Positions 16,725-25,572 of a DNA stretch of 64,000 nt are shown here, piece by piece. This DNA comes from JAGNLV01 sp964612145 (lineage in GTDB: Bacteria; Zixibacteria; MSB-5A5; GN15; FEB-12). The notes under the pieces were generated by a model that was not told the origin of the DNA, did no database searches, and saw only the letters and a list, made by a program, of their open reading frames with translations. A program made the position numbers and the translations under genes. Every line of letters starts with the position of its first letter. Positions within the stretch are counted from its first letter, which is position 1. The stretch is taken from contig CAZTBP010000016.1 of assembly GCA_964612145.1 (NCBI GenBank), forward strand, positions 35,742-99,741, given 5' to 3'.

Positions 16725-16793
16725 GAATACTTCATCTATGACATTATTCGACAGGGTTGTCAAGAAATATTAGGACTGGAGAGAAAAAAAGGA

Positions 16794-17510
16794 CTAATAT
16801 CGGACAATTTTAATCGGGATTGTGAGAATGACGGGATCGCCATTTTCGGAGCGATCAACGGTTAAAGTGAAGTTGGAGTGGTAGGTACCCTGAGTCAGTT
16901 CCGGGCTTGGAATGACCTCCAGTTCAAGGCTTTCACCTTTGGCGGCGCTGCCCTTTTTGACGTCTATAGTATAGAAGTCGTCGAGCACATACATGTCGCC
17001 CACAGAGAGAGTTTCTTCATTTCTATTTGGAATGGTTACTGTCTTGCTCTTGTGGGTGGGGAGCATGAACACCGAGAGCGGGTCGGGCCTGATGCCGTCG
17101 AACCACTGACCGATGATCGCCAGGTAGTAGTATTCGATGTTCCTGATGTCCGGGTGATCGGTTGTGATCGCGACGATTTTGTTTTGTGGGCCGTAGAAGT
17201 CCTTGGTGCTGAATTTTAGGTGAATCCGGGTGGTATCGCCGGGGGCGAGCACGCTGTCGACCGGTCCGGCTGATGAACAGTCGCAGAGCGCCTTAACATC
17301 GAGCAGCCGGATTGTATCCGACGTTCGATTGACAAAGGGATACCGATAAAGCACGGTGTAGTCGATACCGACGTGACCGAAGTCGAAGATCGATTCGTCA
17401 TAGGTCGGCCTGGCATCCACTGCGGACTGATTTTCAGGCTTTGCCTGATCCGCAAAGGCGGATGCAACAGTCAGAAGACCACAGAAAGCTGTGATGAGCG
17501 TTATTTTCAT
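16794..17510 (-). CDS. DUF1573 protein, CDC type
   Basis: 238 residues beginning MKITLITAFCGLLTVASAFA, a signal peptide. The mature part is an Ig-like DUF1573 domain (FDFGHVGIDYTVLYRYPFVN, LLDVKALCDCSSAG, LAPGDTTRIHLKFSTKDFYG) and a second all-beta domain. The conserved Cys pair is CDC. The ATG overlaps the TGA of the upstream cysteine-synthase-like gene (ATGA at 17510-17507) and is preceded by GGAG, so translation is coupled. A start 22 codons upstream would lie inside the other gene and is rejected. It is a diverged relative of the three DUF1573 genes at 42.5-44.9 kb. Confidence 0.8.
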   Translation of the reverse strand: MKITLITAFCGLLTVASAFADQAKPENQSAVDARPTYDESIFDFGHVGIDYTVLYRYPFVNRTSDTIRLLDVKALCDCSSAGPVDSVLAPGDTTRIHLKFSTKDFYGPQNKIVAITTDHPDIRNIEYYYLAIIGQWFDGIRPDPLSVFMLPTHKSKTVTIPNRNEETLSVGDMYVLDDFYTIDVKKGSAAKGESLELEVIPSPELTQGTYHSNFTLTVDRSENGDPVILTIPIKIVRY

Positions 17511-18502
17511 ACTTTCTCCGGAACCTCTATCGTCGGCAGAAATCCATGCTGACGCATCCAGGCGTCGTTGTAACATTTGCTCAGATACCTGATGCCGGCA
17601 TCTCCGAATATACCCACAATCATGGCATCTTGTTCCGCGTTTTGCGCTACTTGTTCCATGGCGAACGCGACCGCGCCGGATGAGCCGCCGGCTGAGATGC
17701 CCTCGGTCCGGGCTATAAGTCGGGCGCGGTTAAAGGCATCCTTATCCGAGACCGTGATGACTTCATCGACCAGGTGCGGGTGTAAAGCTTTCGTAATGAC
17801 ATCGGACCCGATGCCTTCGATTTTGTAGGCGGCGGGGATACCTTCGCTGCCCTTTTGAATATACTCGGCGAAAATCGAGCCCTCGGGGTCGACCGCGATG
17901 GCTTTGATGGACGGGTTCTGTTCTTTGAGGTACCGCGCGGCGCCGGAAAAAGTGCCGCCGGTGCCGATGCCGGCTACGAAGTGCGTCATTCGGCCGTCGG
18001 TATCCTCCCAGATTTCAGGGCCGGTGAGCGCGTAGTGGGCTTCGACGTTGTCCTGGCTGTCGTATTGATTCAGGTCGAAGTAACCGTGTTCCTTGGCCAT
18101 GCGGCGGGCGATCATATAGCAGCCCTCGGGGTCCTCGTGATCATCGGTCTCGGGCGTGACAATCACTTCAGCGCCGTAGGATTTAATCAGGTCGGTCTTT
18201 TCCTTGCTGGTTTTTACGGGTGTGGTGACTATGGCCCGCAGGCCGAGCACGGAGCACACCATCGCCAGTGCCGAGCCGGTGTTGCCGGAGGTGTTGTCGA
18301 TAACAGTGTCACCCGGTTTGAGTCGGCCTTCATCCAGGGCCTTTTTGATTACATAGTAGGTCATGCGGTCTTTAAGTGACCCGGTGGGGTTAAAAAACTC
18401 CAGCTTGGCGTATCCCCGTGGGCCTTCAGTCGGCATGCCCGAGCGCAGGCGCACCAGTGGTGTGCCGCCGATCAGGTCGAGTATGTGTTCTCGTGTTCTC
18501 AT
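17507..18502 (-). CDS. PLP-dependent cysteine synthase-family enzyme
   Basis: 331 residues, fold type II PLP enzyme. The Schiff-base Lys lies in FFNPTGSLKDR, followed by the phosphate/substrate loop NTSGNTGSALAMV and the PLP-phosphate loop VAGIGTGGTFSG; ISAGGSSGAV is also present. Relative to typical CysK the motifs are NPTGS rather than NPGGS and NTGSA rather than NTGIG, so the substrate may differ (O-acetylserine, O-phosphoserine or cystathionine). The C-terminus ends at about 331 residues with no CBS domain. It is coupled to a DUF1573 gene. Confidence 0.85.
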   Translation of the reverse strand: MRTREHILDLIGGTPLVRLRSGMPTEGPRGYAKLEFFNPTGSLKDRMTYYVIKKALDEGRLKPGDTVIDNTSGNTGSALAMVCSVLGLRAIVTTPVKTSKEKTDLIKSYGAEVIVTPETDDHEDPEGCYMIARRMAKEHGYFDLNQYDSQDNVEAHYALTGPEIWEDTDGRMTHFVAGIGTGGTFSGAARYLKEQNPSIKAIAVDPEGSIFAEYIQKGSEGIPAAYKIEGIGSDVITKALHPHLVDEVITVSDKDAFNRARLIARTEGISAGGSSGAVAFAMEQVAQNAEQDAMIVGIFGDAGIRYLSKCYNDAWMRQHGFLPTIEVPEKV

Positions 18503-18588
18503 AAATCCATTCCGTTTGACCGCTTATGCTAGGCGATTGTTATACAAAATTCAACCATTTTAATTCCGAAATTCAAAAGTGCTTTTAG

Positions 18589-18617
18589 TTGACAATCTGG
18601 GCCTTACTCGTTTATAT
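18589..18617 (+). promoter_or_regulatory. Promoter of SPOR lipoprotein
   Basis: TTGACA (18589-18594) with a 17-nt spacer to TTATAT (18612-18617). It sits 81 nt before the start at 18698. Confidence 0.55.
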
Positions 18618-18697
18618 CGACCAGAAGATGTGTACCTTTGGTTGGCGGCCCTCTGACCGGGGACCCGGCCAACGCTTCATTTGATATGGGAGGTTAT

Positions 18698-19177
18698 ATG
18701 CGATTGTTTTTGATAGCAGCAGGGATGCTGGTTCTTATGAGTCTCGTTATAACAGGCGGATGTTCCAAGGACGACGATGTCTCCGATTTAGAGCAGGAGA
18801 TGCTGTCGCAGGAAAATCCGCGGACGGATACGGTGGTTGATACGGTGACGGCGCCGCCGCCTGACACGGGTCAGGCTGACCTTGATGCCGGCGCGATTCC
18901 GGTGGAATCAGAAGAAGAGCCGCCGATGCCGTCGCGCCCGGCGGGAGTTGGCTATGAAGTGCAGGTTGCCGGTTGTGAAGATCCGGCCTACGCCCGATAT
19001 CTTATCGATAAGTACCGCAACCGAGGCTACGAACCGTACGTGACCGAAGCCACTGTTGCGGGCCAGAAGTATTACCGGGTGCGGCTGGGAGTGTATGAGA
19101 CGCTTGGCGAAGCACAGCGGGTGCAGGCAGAAATCAAAGACCGATATTCGGTCGATGCCTGGATCGACCCCGCGTAA
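18698..19177 (+). CDS. SPOR-domain lipoprotein
   Basis: 159 residues. Signal peptide with lipobox-like VITGGC (Cys at about residue 23), a low-complexity acidic/proline linker, and a C-terminal SPOR domain (YEVQVAGCEDPAYARYLIDK to DRYSVDAWI). SPOR domains bind denuded septal peptidoglycan. The ATG at 18698 follows GGGAGG at proper distance; an upstream in-frame start at 18638 would spoil the signal peptide. Confidence 0.8.
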   Translation: MRLFLIAAGMLVLMSLVITGGCSKDDDVSDLEQEMLSQENPRTDTVVDTVTAPPPDTGQADLDAGAIPVESEEEPPMPSRPAGVGYEVQVAGCEDPAYARYLIDKYRNRGYEPYVTEATVAGQKYYRVRLGVYETLGEAQRVQAEIKDRYSVDAWIDPA

Positions 19178-19212
19178 CGAACAATTTTTGTACTATCAGG
19201 ATGCAAGTGGAA

Positions 19213-19256
19213 AAGAGGCGTCCCCCGATCAATTATCGGGGGACGTCTTGTTTTTT
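19213..19256 (+). terminator. Rho-independent terminator
   Basis: A long stem (about 15 bp, 19213-19249) with loop near CAATT followed by six T residues, 35 nt after the SPOR gene. Confidence 0.85.
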
Positions 19257-19276
19257 GATTATGGGAGTTGTGGACT

Positions 19277-19690
19277 ATGAAGAGCTATCGTGAATATCTT
19301 ACGTTCAATACGGAAAAGCGCCGCGAGTATATCAACATAACCGGTGAAGTTGAATCGGCAGTGGCCAAGAGCGGTATATCCGACGGGTTTTTGATGGTCT
19401 CGGCCATGCATATTACGGCGGCGGTTTATGTCAACGACGCCGAGTCCGGCCTGATTGCCGATATCGATGAGTGGCTGGAAAAGCTGGCGCCTTTCGGTAA
19501 GGATTACCGTCACCATCAGACCGGCGAAGACAACGGTGATGCACACTTGAAGAACCTGCTGATGCATCACCAGGTGATGCTGGCGGTGACCGATGGAAAA
19601 ATTGATTTCGGCCCGTGGCAGCAGGTGTACTACGCCGAGTTTGACGGGCGCCGCCGAAAGCGGGTTATAATCAAGATTATCGGGGAATAG
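19277..19690 (+). CDS. YjbQ/UPF0047 family protein
   Basis: 137 residues. It has the family signature GFLMVSAMHITAAVYVNDAE, HHQTGEDNGDAHLKNLLMHH and the C-terminal PWQQVYYAEFDGRR. Members are small beta-barrels; some have thiamine-phosphate synthase activity. The ATG at 19277 has GGAG 10 nt upstream; a TTG three codons earlier is less likely. Stand-alone gene. Confidence 0.9.
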   Translation: MKSYREYLTFNTEKRREYINITGEVESAVAKSGISDGFLMVSAMHITAAVYVNDAESGLIADIDEWLEKLAPFGKDYRHHQTGEDNGDAHLKNLLMHHQVMLAVTDGKIDFGPWQQVYYAEFDGRRRKRVIIKIIGE

Positions 19691-19780
19691 TCCACCGCGC
19701 GGGTTCATCTGCTCAAATTCTGCACACGACTGCCGATACTACTCCATAGGATGTGAACACTCTATAGGACGGAGGTACGT

Positions 19781-22234
19781 GTGCGCCAGCCGCTGGTCAC
19801 TATCGGTATTACCTGCTGCAACGATGCGAAGTATGTCCGCACGTGTCTTGAATCGGTCGTCAATCAGACGTATCCGAGTATCGAGGTCATCGTTGTTGAT
19901 GATAATTCGACCGACCGATCGATCGAAATCATAAATGAGTTCGCGGACCGACTGCAGCTTATTTGCCACGAGTCCAATACGGGCGGTTACGTGACCGGGA
20001 GGAAGGAGGTCATCGCACACGCGAAGGGCGACTATGTAGCTCACCTGGACGCCGATGACTATCTCGATCCGGACTTTGTGGCGCGACATGTCGAAGCGTT
20101 TTCCGGGGAACCCGGCATCGACTGGGTAGCGGGGAATCTACGGATGGTCGATGCCGAAGGACGGGAAACTGACCGATGGGACTACCGCGAGTTTCCCACC
20201 GACCCGATGGCTGGCCTTCGGCGCGGTTTTCTGACTGCTTCGGTGCCGGTTCCAAAAGGCGGGTTGCTTTCGCTGCGATTCCTGCGGGAGCACGGGCTGA
20301 ACTGGTATGAACTTCCGCACACAGCGAACGGCTCAGACGCTTTCACCTGTATCAAGTACCTGGAGCACAATCCGACGATTCGGTTTATTCCGTACTTCGG
20401 ATTGAATCACCGGATACATGGTAAAAACGGGTGCGGTACTGTCGTTGAGCGAATCAAGATGACAATCGATATCAAAGAGTACTTTGCTGAGAACCACAAT
20501 GAGCTGCTGTATTTGCCGCACCCCGATTTTCTTCGGCTGCGCTACGGTAGCAACGAATATTGGGCACTGAAATACTATTTGTTGGCGGTCGAGTTCTACC
20601 GGACGATGCGTGATTTCCGTGTACCGGATCAGTTTCGGACGGGTCGGATGGCAGATGAGATTCAGCGAAGTCTTGGGCTGTTTCATGAGCCGATTCGGCG
20701 GTATGCGATGCGTTCGCTCGAATACGCTTCGACTCATCAAAAGCAACTGGAAATTATCCTCCGAGCGACAGGGCAGCGGACGGAGGGTGTGCTTGTGGCC
20801 CGGAAGACGGCAGATGCTCCTGATGGGGAGGTGGAAAGATTGGACGAGGGGCGCCTGAAAGCGGCCCTGCGGGACAACCCGGCCTCGCCGGCGGCCCTCA
20901 ATGAAATGGCGAGACTGTTGTTAAACAGGGGCGACGGGCAGGGTGCGCAGGAGTATGCGGCCCGGGCGGTGCGAATTGCCCCGAATGATCCGGAAACGCT
21001 GAACAATGCCGGGATGATCGCATTTGCAGCCGGTTCCGCCCCGGAGGCGGAGGTGCTGTTCAAGCGGGCGCTGGCTGCTGATCCGGCGCATCCGGATGCC
21101 CATTTAAACCTGTGTGAGTTGTGGGGACAGACGAGCGCCAAATTCGCTCCGGACCCGCAACGCAAGCACGACATCATGCGAACCGTTCATTGGATTTCGA
21201 AAACTGCACCGGATCCATCGCGCCAAACACTCATGAGAGAGAATCACCGGCTTCGCGATGACATTCTCAAGGAGTATCATGACCGTTACGCTTCGGCCAA
21301 CCGTTCGATCCTTCTGCACCGGCCGTCAAACGGCGCCCTGAAGTACCTGATGGAGTCGTGGCAGGAAGTACTCGACCATATGGGTGTGCGTACGCGCTGC
21401 CTCAACTGGGGTGAGAAGACGGTTGACGTGTTCGAGGATTTTCGCCCGGACATGTTCATAACCGTGGCAGACCCGACTTATATCCGGCACCTTGATATGG
21501 ATTACATCAGTGCCTATCGGCGGAGTACCGGCTGTAAAGTTGGACATGTGACCACGTTCGAACATGAATATCCGCCGGCTGACTTTCTGGTGACGTTTCA
21601 TTTTGATCCGACTCGTGATCCAAAAATGAATGTTGCGGAGATGCCGTTGATTTCACTGCCGTTTGCAATCAATCCGCTCCAGCATTACATGCGGCCTGGA
21701 CGGGAGGTCTGGGACTACTTCTTCGTGGGGACGAATTCGCCGCGCAAGATTCAACGAACCAAAGACTATCTACTGCCGGTAGTGCAGCAATACAAGGGCA
21801 TATTGGCGGGCACGGGCTGGAATGTCGGGATTGGTGCGTTGAGTGTGAAGGATTCTGCGGAATTGTACAATTTCGCGAAGATATACCCGAACTACAGCAC
21901 GCCGCGCCATGTGAAAGAGTTCAATGAGGTAAACGAACGGACCTTCATCATTCCGGCCTGCGGTGGATTTGAATTGATGGACAATCCGGTGGCGGTGAAA
22001 GAGCTGTTTGATGAGGATGAACTGGTGGTGACCGAGACGCCTCAGCAGTATCTCGAGTTATTCGAATTTTACCTGAATAATCCCGAGGCGAGGCTGCCGT
22101 TTATTGAAAAGGGCATGCGGCGTGTTTATCGTGAGTATACACTGTTTCAGGTGCTGGAAAAGCTGATGCCTGTGTTTGGTGATCCGGTCGAGATCAGAGA
22201 AGCCAACCGGCACAAGGCGGTGCACACCTGTTAG
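19781..22234 (+). CDS. Fused GT2 / TPR / CgeB-type glycosyltransferase
   Basis: 817 residues beginning at GTG with GGAGG 5 nt upstream. Residues about 5-250 are a GT2 domain (IGITCCNDAKYVRTCLESVV, VVDDNSTDRS, LDADDYLDPDF). Residues about 365-450 have TPR repeats (NPASPAALNEMARLLLNRGD, APNDPETLNNAGM). The C-terminal third resembles CgeB/GT1 (NERTFIIPACGGFELMDN, with the terminal catch-up segment). Three domains in one polypeptide suggest a two-step protein or polysaccharide glycosylation in the cytoplasm. No terminal membrane segment. Confidence 0.75.
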   Translation: MRQPLVTIGITCCNDAKYVRTCLESVVNQTYPSIEVIVVDDNSTDRSIEIINEFADRLQLICHESNTGGYVTGRKEVIAHAKGDYVAHLDADDYLDPDFVARHVEAFSGEPGIDWVAGNLRMVDAEGRETDRWDYREFPTDPMAGLRRGFLTASVPVPKGGLLSLRFLREHGLNWYELPHTANGSDAFTCIKYLEHNPTIRFIPYFGLNHRIHGKNGCGTVVERIKMTIDIKEYFAENHNELLYLPHPDFLRLRYGSNEYWALKYYLLAVEFYRTMRDFRVPDQFRTGRMADEIQRSLGLFHEPIRRYAMRSLEYASTHQKQLEIILRATGQRTEGVLVARKTADAPDGEVERLDEGRLKAALRDNPASPAALNEMARLLLNRGDGQGAQEYAARAVRIAPNDPETLNNAGMIAFAAGSAPEAEVLFKRALAADPAHPDAHLNLCELWGQTSAKFAPDPQRKHDIMRTVHWISKTAPDPSRQTLMRENHRLRDDILKEYHDRYASANRSILLHRPSNGALKYLMESWQEVLDHMGVRTRCLNWGEKTVDVFEDFRPDMFITVADPTYIRHLDMDYISAYRRSTGCKVGHVTTFEHEYPPADFLVTFHFDPTRDPKMNVAEMPLISLPFAINPLQHYMRPGREVWDYFFVGTNSPRKIQRTKDYLLPVVQQYKGILAGTGWNVGIGALSVKDSAELYNFAKIYPNYSTPRHVKEFNEVNERTFIIPACGGFELMDNPVAVKELFDEDELVVTETPQQYLELFEFYLNNPEARLPFIEKGMRRVYREYTLFQVLEKLMPVFGDPVEIREANRHKAVHTC

Positions 22235-22237
22235 CAG

Positions 22238-22987
22238 CTACTTCCGGGCAAGGATGACCAGGCGCGTGGCTTTGTTGTCGTACGGGTCCTTTTTCAGGCT
22301 GGTGTAGGCTTCGGCCCAGGTGAACCCGACGTTCTTTATCAGCGAAGTCAATTCACGGGCGCTGTAGAGCCGCAAGTCAAATTCAAAGTCCCGGCGCTTG
22401 CCCTCTTGGAGCACGGTCCAGTAGTTGCGCATGGTCGACCAGGCGTTGATCGGCTGACGTTCCTCCAGTAGAATGATACCGTCGACATCCCTCCAGTCAC
22501 GTTGGCGAAACACGCGGGCGATAACTTCTTTACCGATCAGGTCCATAACAAGATGACCGCCAGGTTTGAGGGACCGGCAGATGTTTTCTAAAACCTTTCG
22601 ATCATCAGCTTCCTGTTCGAAGTACCCAAAAGATGTGAAGGCATTGAGGACAAAATCAAAGGCCCCGGGCCGGACGAAATCGCGCATGTCAGACAAGATG
22701 ACCTCGATATCGAGCTTTCGAGTGTTGGCTTCCGAGCTGAGTTCATCCAGATAGATCTTCGTGCGATCGACCGCAGTCACGCGGAAGCCGGCCTCGGCCA
22801 GGGGGAGGGCAAATCGTCCGGGGCCGCAGCAAAGGTCGAGGACTGCCGCCGGGGGGGAGACTTCGGCGAATGCCGTGAGATCATCGAGGCTATTGCGCGC
22901 CGTCTCGAACGATTCAGGAGGGAACAACAGCGGGCGCACCACTCGCCACAATTCTTCATTCTCGAACCACTGACGTTCCTGGCTCAT
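22238..22987 (-). CDS. Class I SAM-dependent methyltransferase
   Basis: 249 residues. Motif I is VLDLCCGPGRFALPLAEAG, then VTAVDRTKIYLDE, FDFVLNAFTSFGYF and LKPGGHLVMDLIG. The start at MSQERQW (22987) is preferred over a longer frame because the extra 25 residues are not conserved-looking. No good Shine-Dalgarno at either. Substrate unknown. It converges with the glycosyltransferase gene (3 nt apart). Confidence 0.8.
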   Translation of the reverse strand: MSQERQWFENEELWRVVRPLLFPPESFETARNSLDDLTAFAEVSPPAAVLDLCCGPGRFALPLAEAGFRVTAVDRTKIYLDELSSEANTRKLDIEVILSDMRDFVRPGAFDFVLNAFTSFGYFEQEADDRKVLENICRSLKPGGHLVMDLIGKEVIARVFRQRDWRDVDGIILLEERQPINAWSTMRNYWTVLQEGKRRDFEFDLRLYSARELTSLIKNVGFTWAEAYTSLKKDPYDNKATRLVILARK

Positions 22988-23068
22988 TTCGTTATGGCTT
23001 TGCCTGTGTAATCTGTTAATAGACTTAACATAGGATAAGAGATATAGTCTCGGCAATAGCAAAAGAAG

Positions 23069-23097
23069 AGAAGGACGGGCGCAGGGCCCGTCCTTCT
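23069..23097 (-). terminator. Rho-independent terminator of the S9 peptidase gene
   Basis: A 12-bp perfect inverted repeat (23069-23080 and 23086-23097) followed on the minus strand by a pyrimidine-rich tract with TTTTGC. It is 22 nt past the stop at 23120. Confidence 0.75.
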
Positions 23098-23119
23098 ATA
23101 TTCAAGTGTGTAGACTAAA

Positions 23120-25072
23120 TTACTCTTCGTTGGCCGGTGACATCGCCTGCGACTTCAGGTGGGTGTTGAAGAACTCCACTTGTTTGCGATATTCGGCGAT
23201 AGTATTCACCCGTTTGGCGGTGCCGTGACCCTCATCGGGGAAGATCAGGGAATCGACAACGCCGCCGGAGTTTTTCACCGCCCGAATAATCTGTCGGGCT
23301 TCGCCGACCGGGACACGCGGGTCGTTCTCGCCGTGGATGACCAGCAGCGGCGTGGTAATCTGGTCAGCTTTGTGGATCGGTGAAATCTCACGAAGGAATT
23401 CCGGGTCGCTCAGCGGACCGTACTCGGATTCACGCAGCGCCCGCCGATACGGCTTGGTATTCTCCAGGAACGTTTTGAAGTTGGCGATCCCGACAACATC
23501 GATGGCTGCCGAGAACATGTCCGGATACTCGGTAATCATGCCAAGCACAACGTACCCGCCGTAAGACCCGCCGCGAATACCGATCATGCCGTCCTGAGTG
23601 TAGCCGTTTTCTTTAAGCCACTCGACGCCGGCCTTGTAATCCTCCAGGGAGTGCTTACGGTTCTTGTAGTTGTCCAGGTTGAGGTATTCCCGACCGTAGC
23701 CCGAGGATCCGCGCGGGTTGGGGGCGAGGACACCAAAGCCGTTGAGCATGAGGTACTGGAAATTACGATAGAAGAAGGGGCGGAACTGGCTCTCGGGGCC
23801 GCCGTGGGCGTGGACTACGAACGGGATCGGTTCACCTTCCTTGTAGTTCGGCGGCAGGTAGAGAAACGCCGGGATTTCGAGACCATCGAAACTCTCGTAG
23901 TGGATGAGTTTCGGGTCGCGGAAGAGATCGCGGTCGATGCCGGCGTAGATGGAAAAACTGAGCTGCTCGAGTTCCTCGGTATGAGGATTCCATTTCCAGA
24001 CGTCGGGAGCGCGGGTCGGCGAGGTGAACGAAACCAGACAGGCACCGTACTTATCGAACAGGCCGCCGCCGGTGACACCGTCAAGCGGCGGGTCAGGCAG
24101 CGGGGCGCCGGATTCGACTTCACGCAGCCGCAGGCGGCCGTAGCCGTCTTCGTTAGTCACCGCCGACATATACTTGTAGTCGCGCGAGATTCCCAGACCG
24201 TCGACCGGCCAGCGGGGATCGAGCCAGCCGTCATCGACAAACTCCACATCGGGCGAGTTAATGTTCATTTTGGCCAGACGCGGGATACCGTCTTCGTTGT
24301 TGTTGCAGATGAGCCAGATGGTTTCGTTGTCCGGCATGAGGGTCGGATATTCGTAAACGACGTCACCCTCGTCTTCGGTGATCTTGCGGTGCTCCCCGGT
24401 TTCGAGGTTGAGCATGTAGAGATCATCATCGACATTGGACGTGAAGTGATAGATGATCATGATTGAGCCGTCTTGTGAGAGATCAGCTATGGCGTTGTAA
24501 CCGGCGACATCGAATATCTTCTCATAGTCGCCGGTGGCGATATCCATCTGATAGAGGAAGAAGTCGCGACCGTTCTCTTCGTTGGAGCGGAAGAAGATGT
24601 GAGTATCGTCTTTCGACCAGATGACCGAACCGTACTGGACGTCCTGGCCGTGCGTCAACTGTACGACACGTCCGGTTCGGGTATCCATGAGGAAGAGATC
24701 GGACTGTTCGGAGCCGCCGACGGACGCGCCCACGATGGCCATTGTGCCGGAATAGGACAGGATGAAGAAATCAATGCCGTCCTCGAATGTAGTGAGCTGG
24801 TACGGCCAGCCTTCATCATTGATGCGGTAGACCTGGTTGGCGCCGGACATGCCGGAGGTGAAGTAGACGTCCCGACCGTCCCAGCTGTAGCCGGACGGGG
24901 AAGCGGCGCCGATCTGGAGGAAGGTCGCTATATCGGGGATGTATTCACCTTTGTCCAGGAGCGACTCCGGGCGTTCCACTTGCGAGGCTGTGGAATCTGT
25001 TTCTGCCGTGCAGGAAATAAGGGACACTGCCAGCAGACATGTAAGGCCGATTATTGCCACTCGTTGCAGCAT
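23120..25072 (-). CDS. S9 family prolyl oligopeptidase, lipoprotein
   Basis: 650 residues. The N-terminus MLQRVAIIGLTCLLAVSLISC is a lipoprotein signal with lipobox LISC. A seven-bladed propeller (DPP/TolB-like WD blades) precedes the alpha/beta-hydrolase domain with the nucleophile in GIRGGSYGGYVVLG, Asp in VIHGENDPRVP and His in FPDEGHG. Acylaminoacyl peptidase/dipeptidyl peptidase-like activity toward short peptides in the periplasm is expected. Start at 25072 has AAGGAG 8-9 nt upstream; ATG at 25078 is the alternative. Confidence 0.88.
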   Translation of the reverse strand: MLQRVAIIGLTCLLAVSLISCTAETDSTASQVERPESLLDKGEYIPDIATFLQIGAASPSGYSWDGRDVYFTSGMSGANQVYRINDEGWPYQLTTFEDGIDFFILSYSGTMAIVGASVGGSEQSDLFLMDTRTGRVVQLTHGQDVQYGSVIWSKDDTHIFFRSNEENGRDFFLYQMDIATGDYEKIFDVAGYNAIADLSQDGSIMIIYHFTSNVDDDLYMLNLETGEHRKITEDEGDVVYEYPTLMPDNETIWLICNNNEDGIPRLAKMNINSPDVEFVDDGWLDPRWPVDGLGISRDYKYMSAVTNEDGYGRLRLREVESGAPLPDPPLDGVTGGGLFDKYGACLVSFTSPTRAPDVWKWNPHTEELEQLSFSIYAGIDRDLFRDPKLIHYESFDGLEIPAFLYLPPNYKEGEPIPFVVHAHGGPESQFRPFFYRNFQYLMLNGFGVLAPNPRGSSGYGREYLNLDNYKNRKHSLEDYKAGVEWLKENGYTQDGMIGIRGGSYGGYVVLGMITEYPDMFSAAIDVVGIANFKTFLENTKPYRRALRESEYGPLSDPEFLREISPIHKADQITTPLLVIHGENDPRVPVGEARQIIRAVKNSGGVVDSLIFPDEGHGTAKRVNTIAEYRKQVEFFNTHLKSQAMSPANEE

Positions 25073-25255
25073 GGGCATCTCTCCTTGTAACTGTTTGCAC
25101 GTAAGTATTAGTGTATTGGACGAAAATATGTGCAAAAAGTTCGTCGGGCAACGAGAAAACGGAAATTGAAGGACGAGTCGTTGAAGTGAAAAAAAGAAAC
25201 GCCGGCTGTTGGAATCGGCTGAAAATCTACATCCACTGATAGTAAAAGGAATCTC

Positions 25256-25552
25256 TTAACCGGGCGGAGCGGGGCAGACGAAGCGGGTATTGTCCTGTTC
25301 TTCGAAGACCACGCGTCGATGGAATTCGCATCGATGGCACGGCGTGTTGCTTCGACAGGCGATAGGGGAGCCGAATTTCGTTTCCTCGACCATCCAGCAG
25401 GCCCGGCCGCCGGCGATGCCGCCGTTGAGGCCGTCGAGATGCATGGCGGTGGCTGCCGGGCAGACTCCGTGCGACTCGGCCATCAGCCCGCCCGGTTGAC
25501 GGCCGCAGTCTTTGTATTCCCAGCAGTTGATTCTGTGTCGTTGGCTCGCCAT
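25256..25552 (-). CDS. Small two-CW-domain Cys-rich protein
   Basis: 98 residues with ten or so Cys, in the pattern NCWEYKDCG...CP and ACWM...PCHRCEF, typical of two-CW proteins. These probably bind metal or form disulfides; no function is known. Its start is 20 nt downstream of the PEGA/TPR gene, so they form one minus-strand transcript. GTACTG...ATG shows only a weak site. Confidence 0.65.
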   Translation of the reverse strand: MASQRHRINCWEYKDCGRQPGGLMAESHGVCPAATAMHLDGLNGGIAGGRACWMVEETKFGSPIACRSNTPCHRCEFHRRVVFEEQDNTRFVCPAPPG

Positions 25553-25572
25553 TGCAGTACCCCGGGGGTTTT

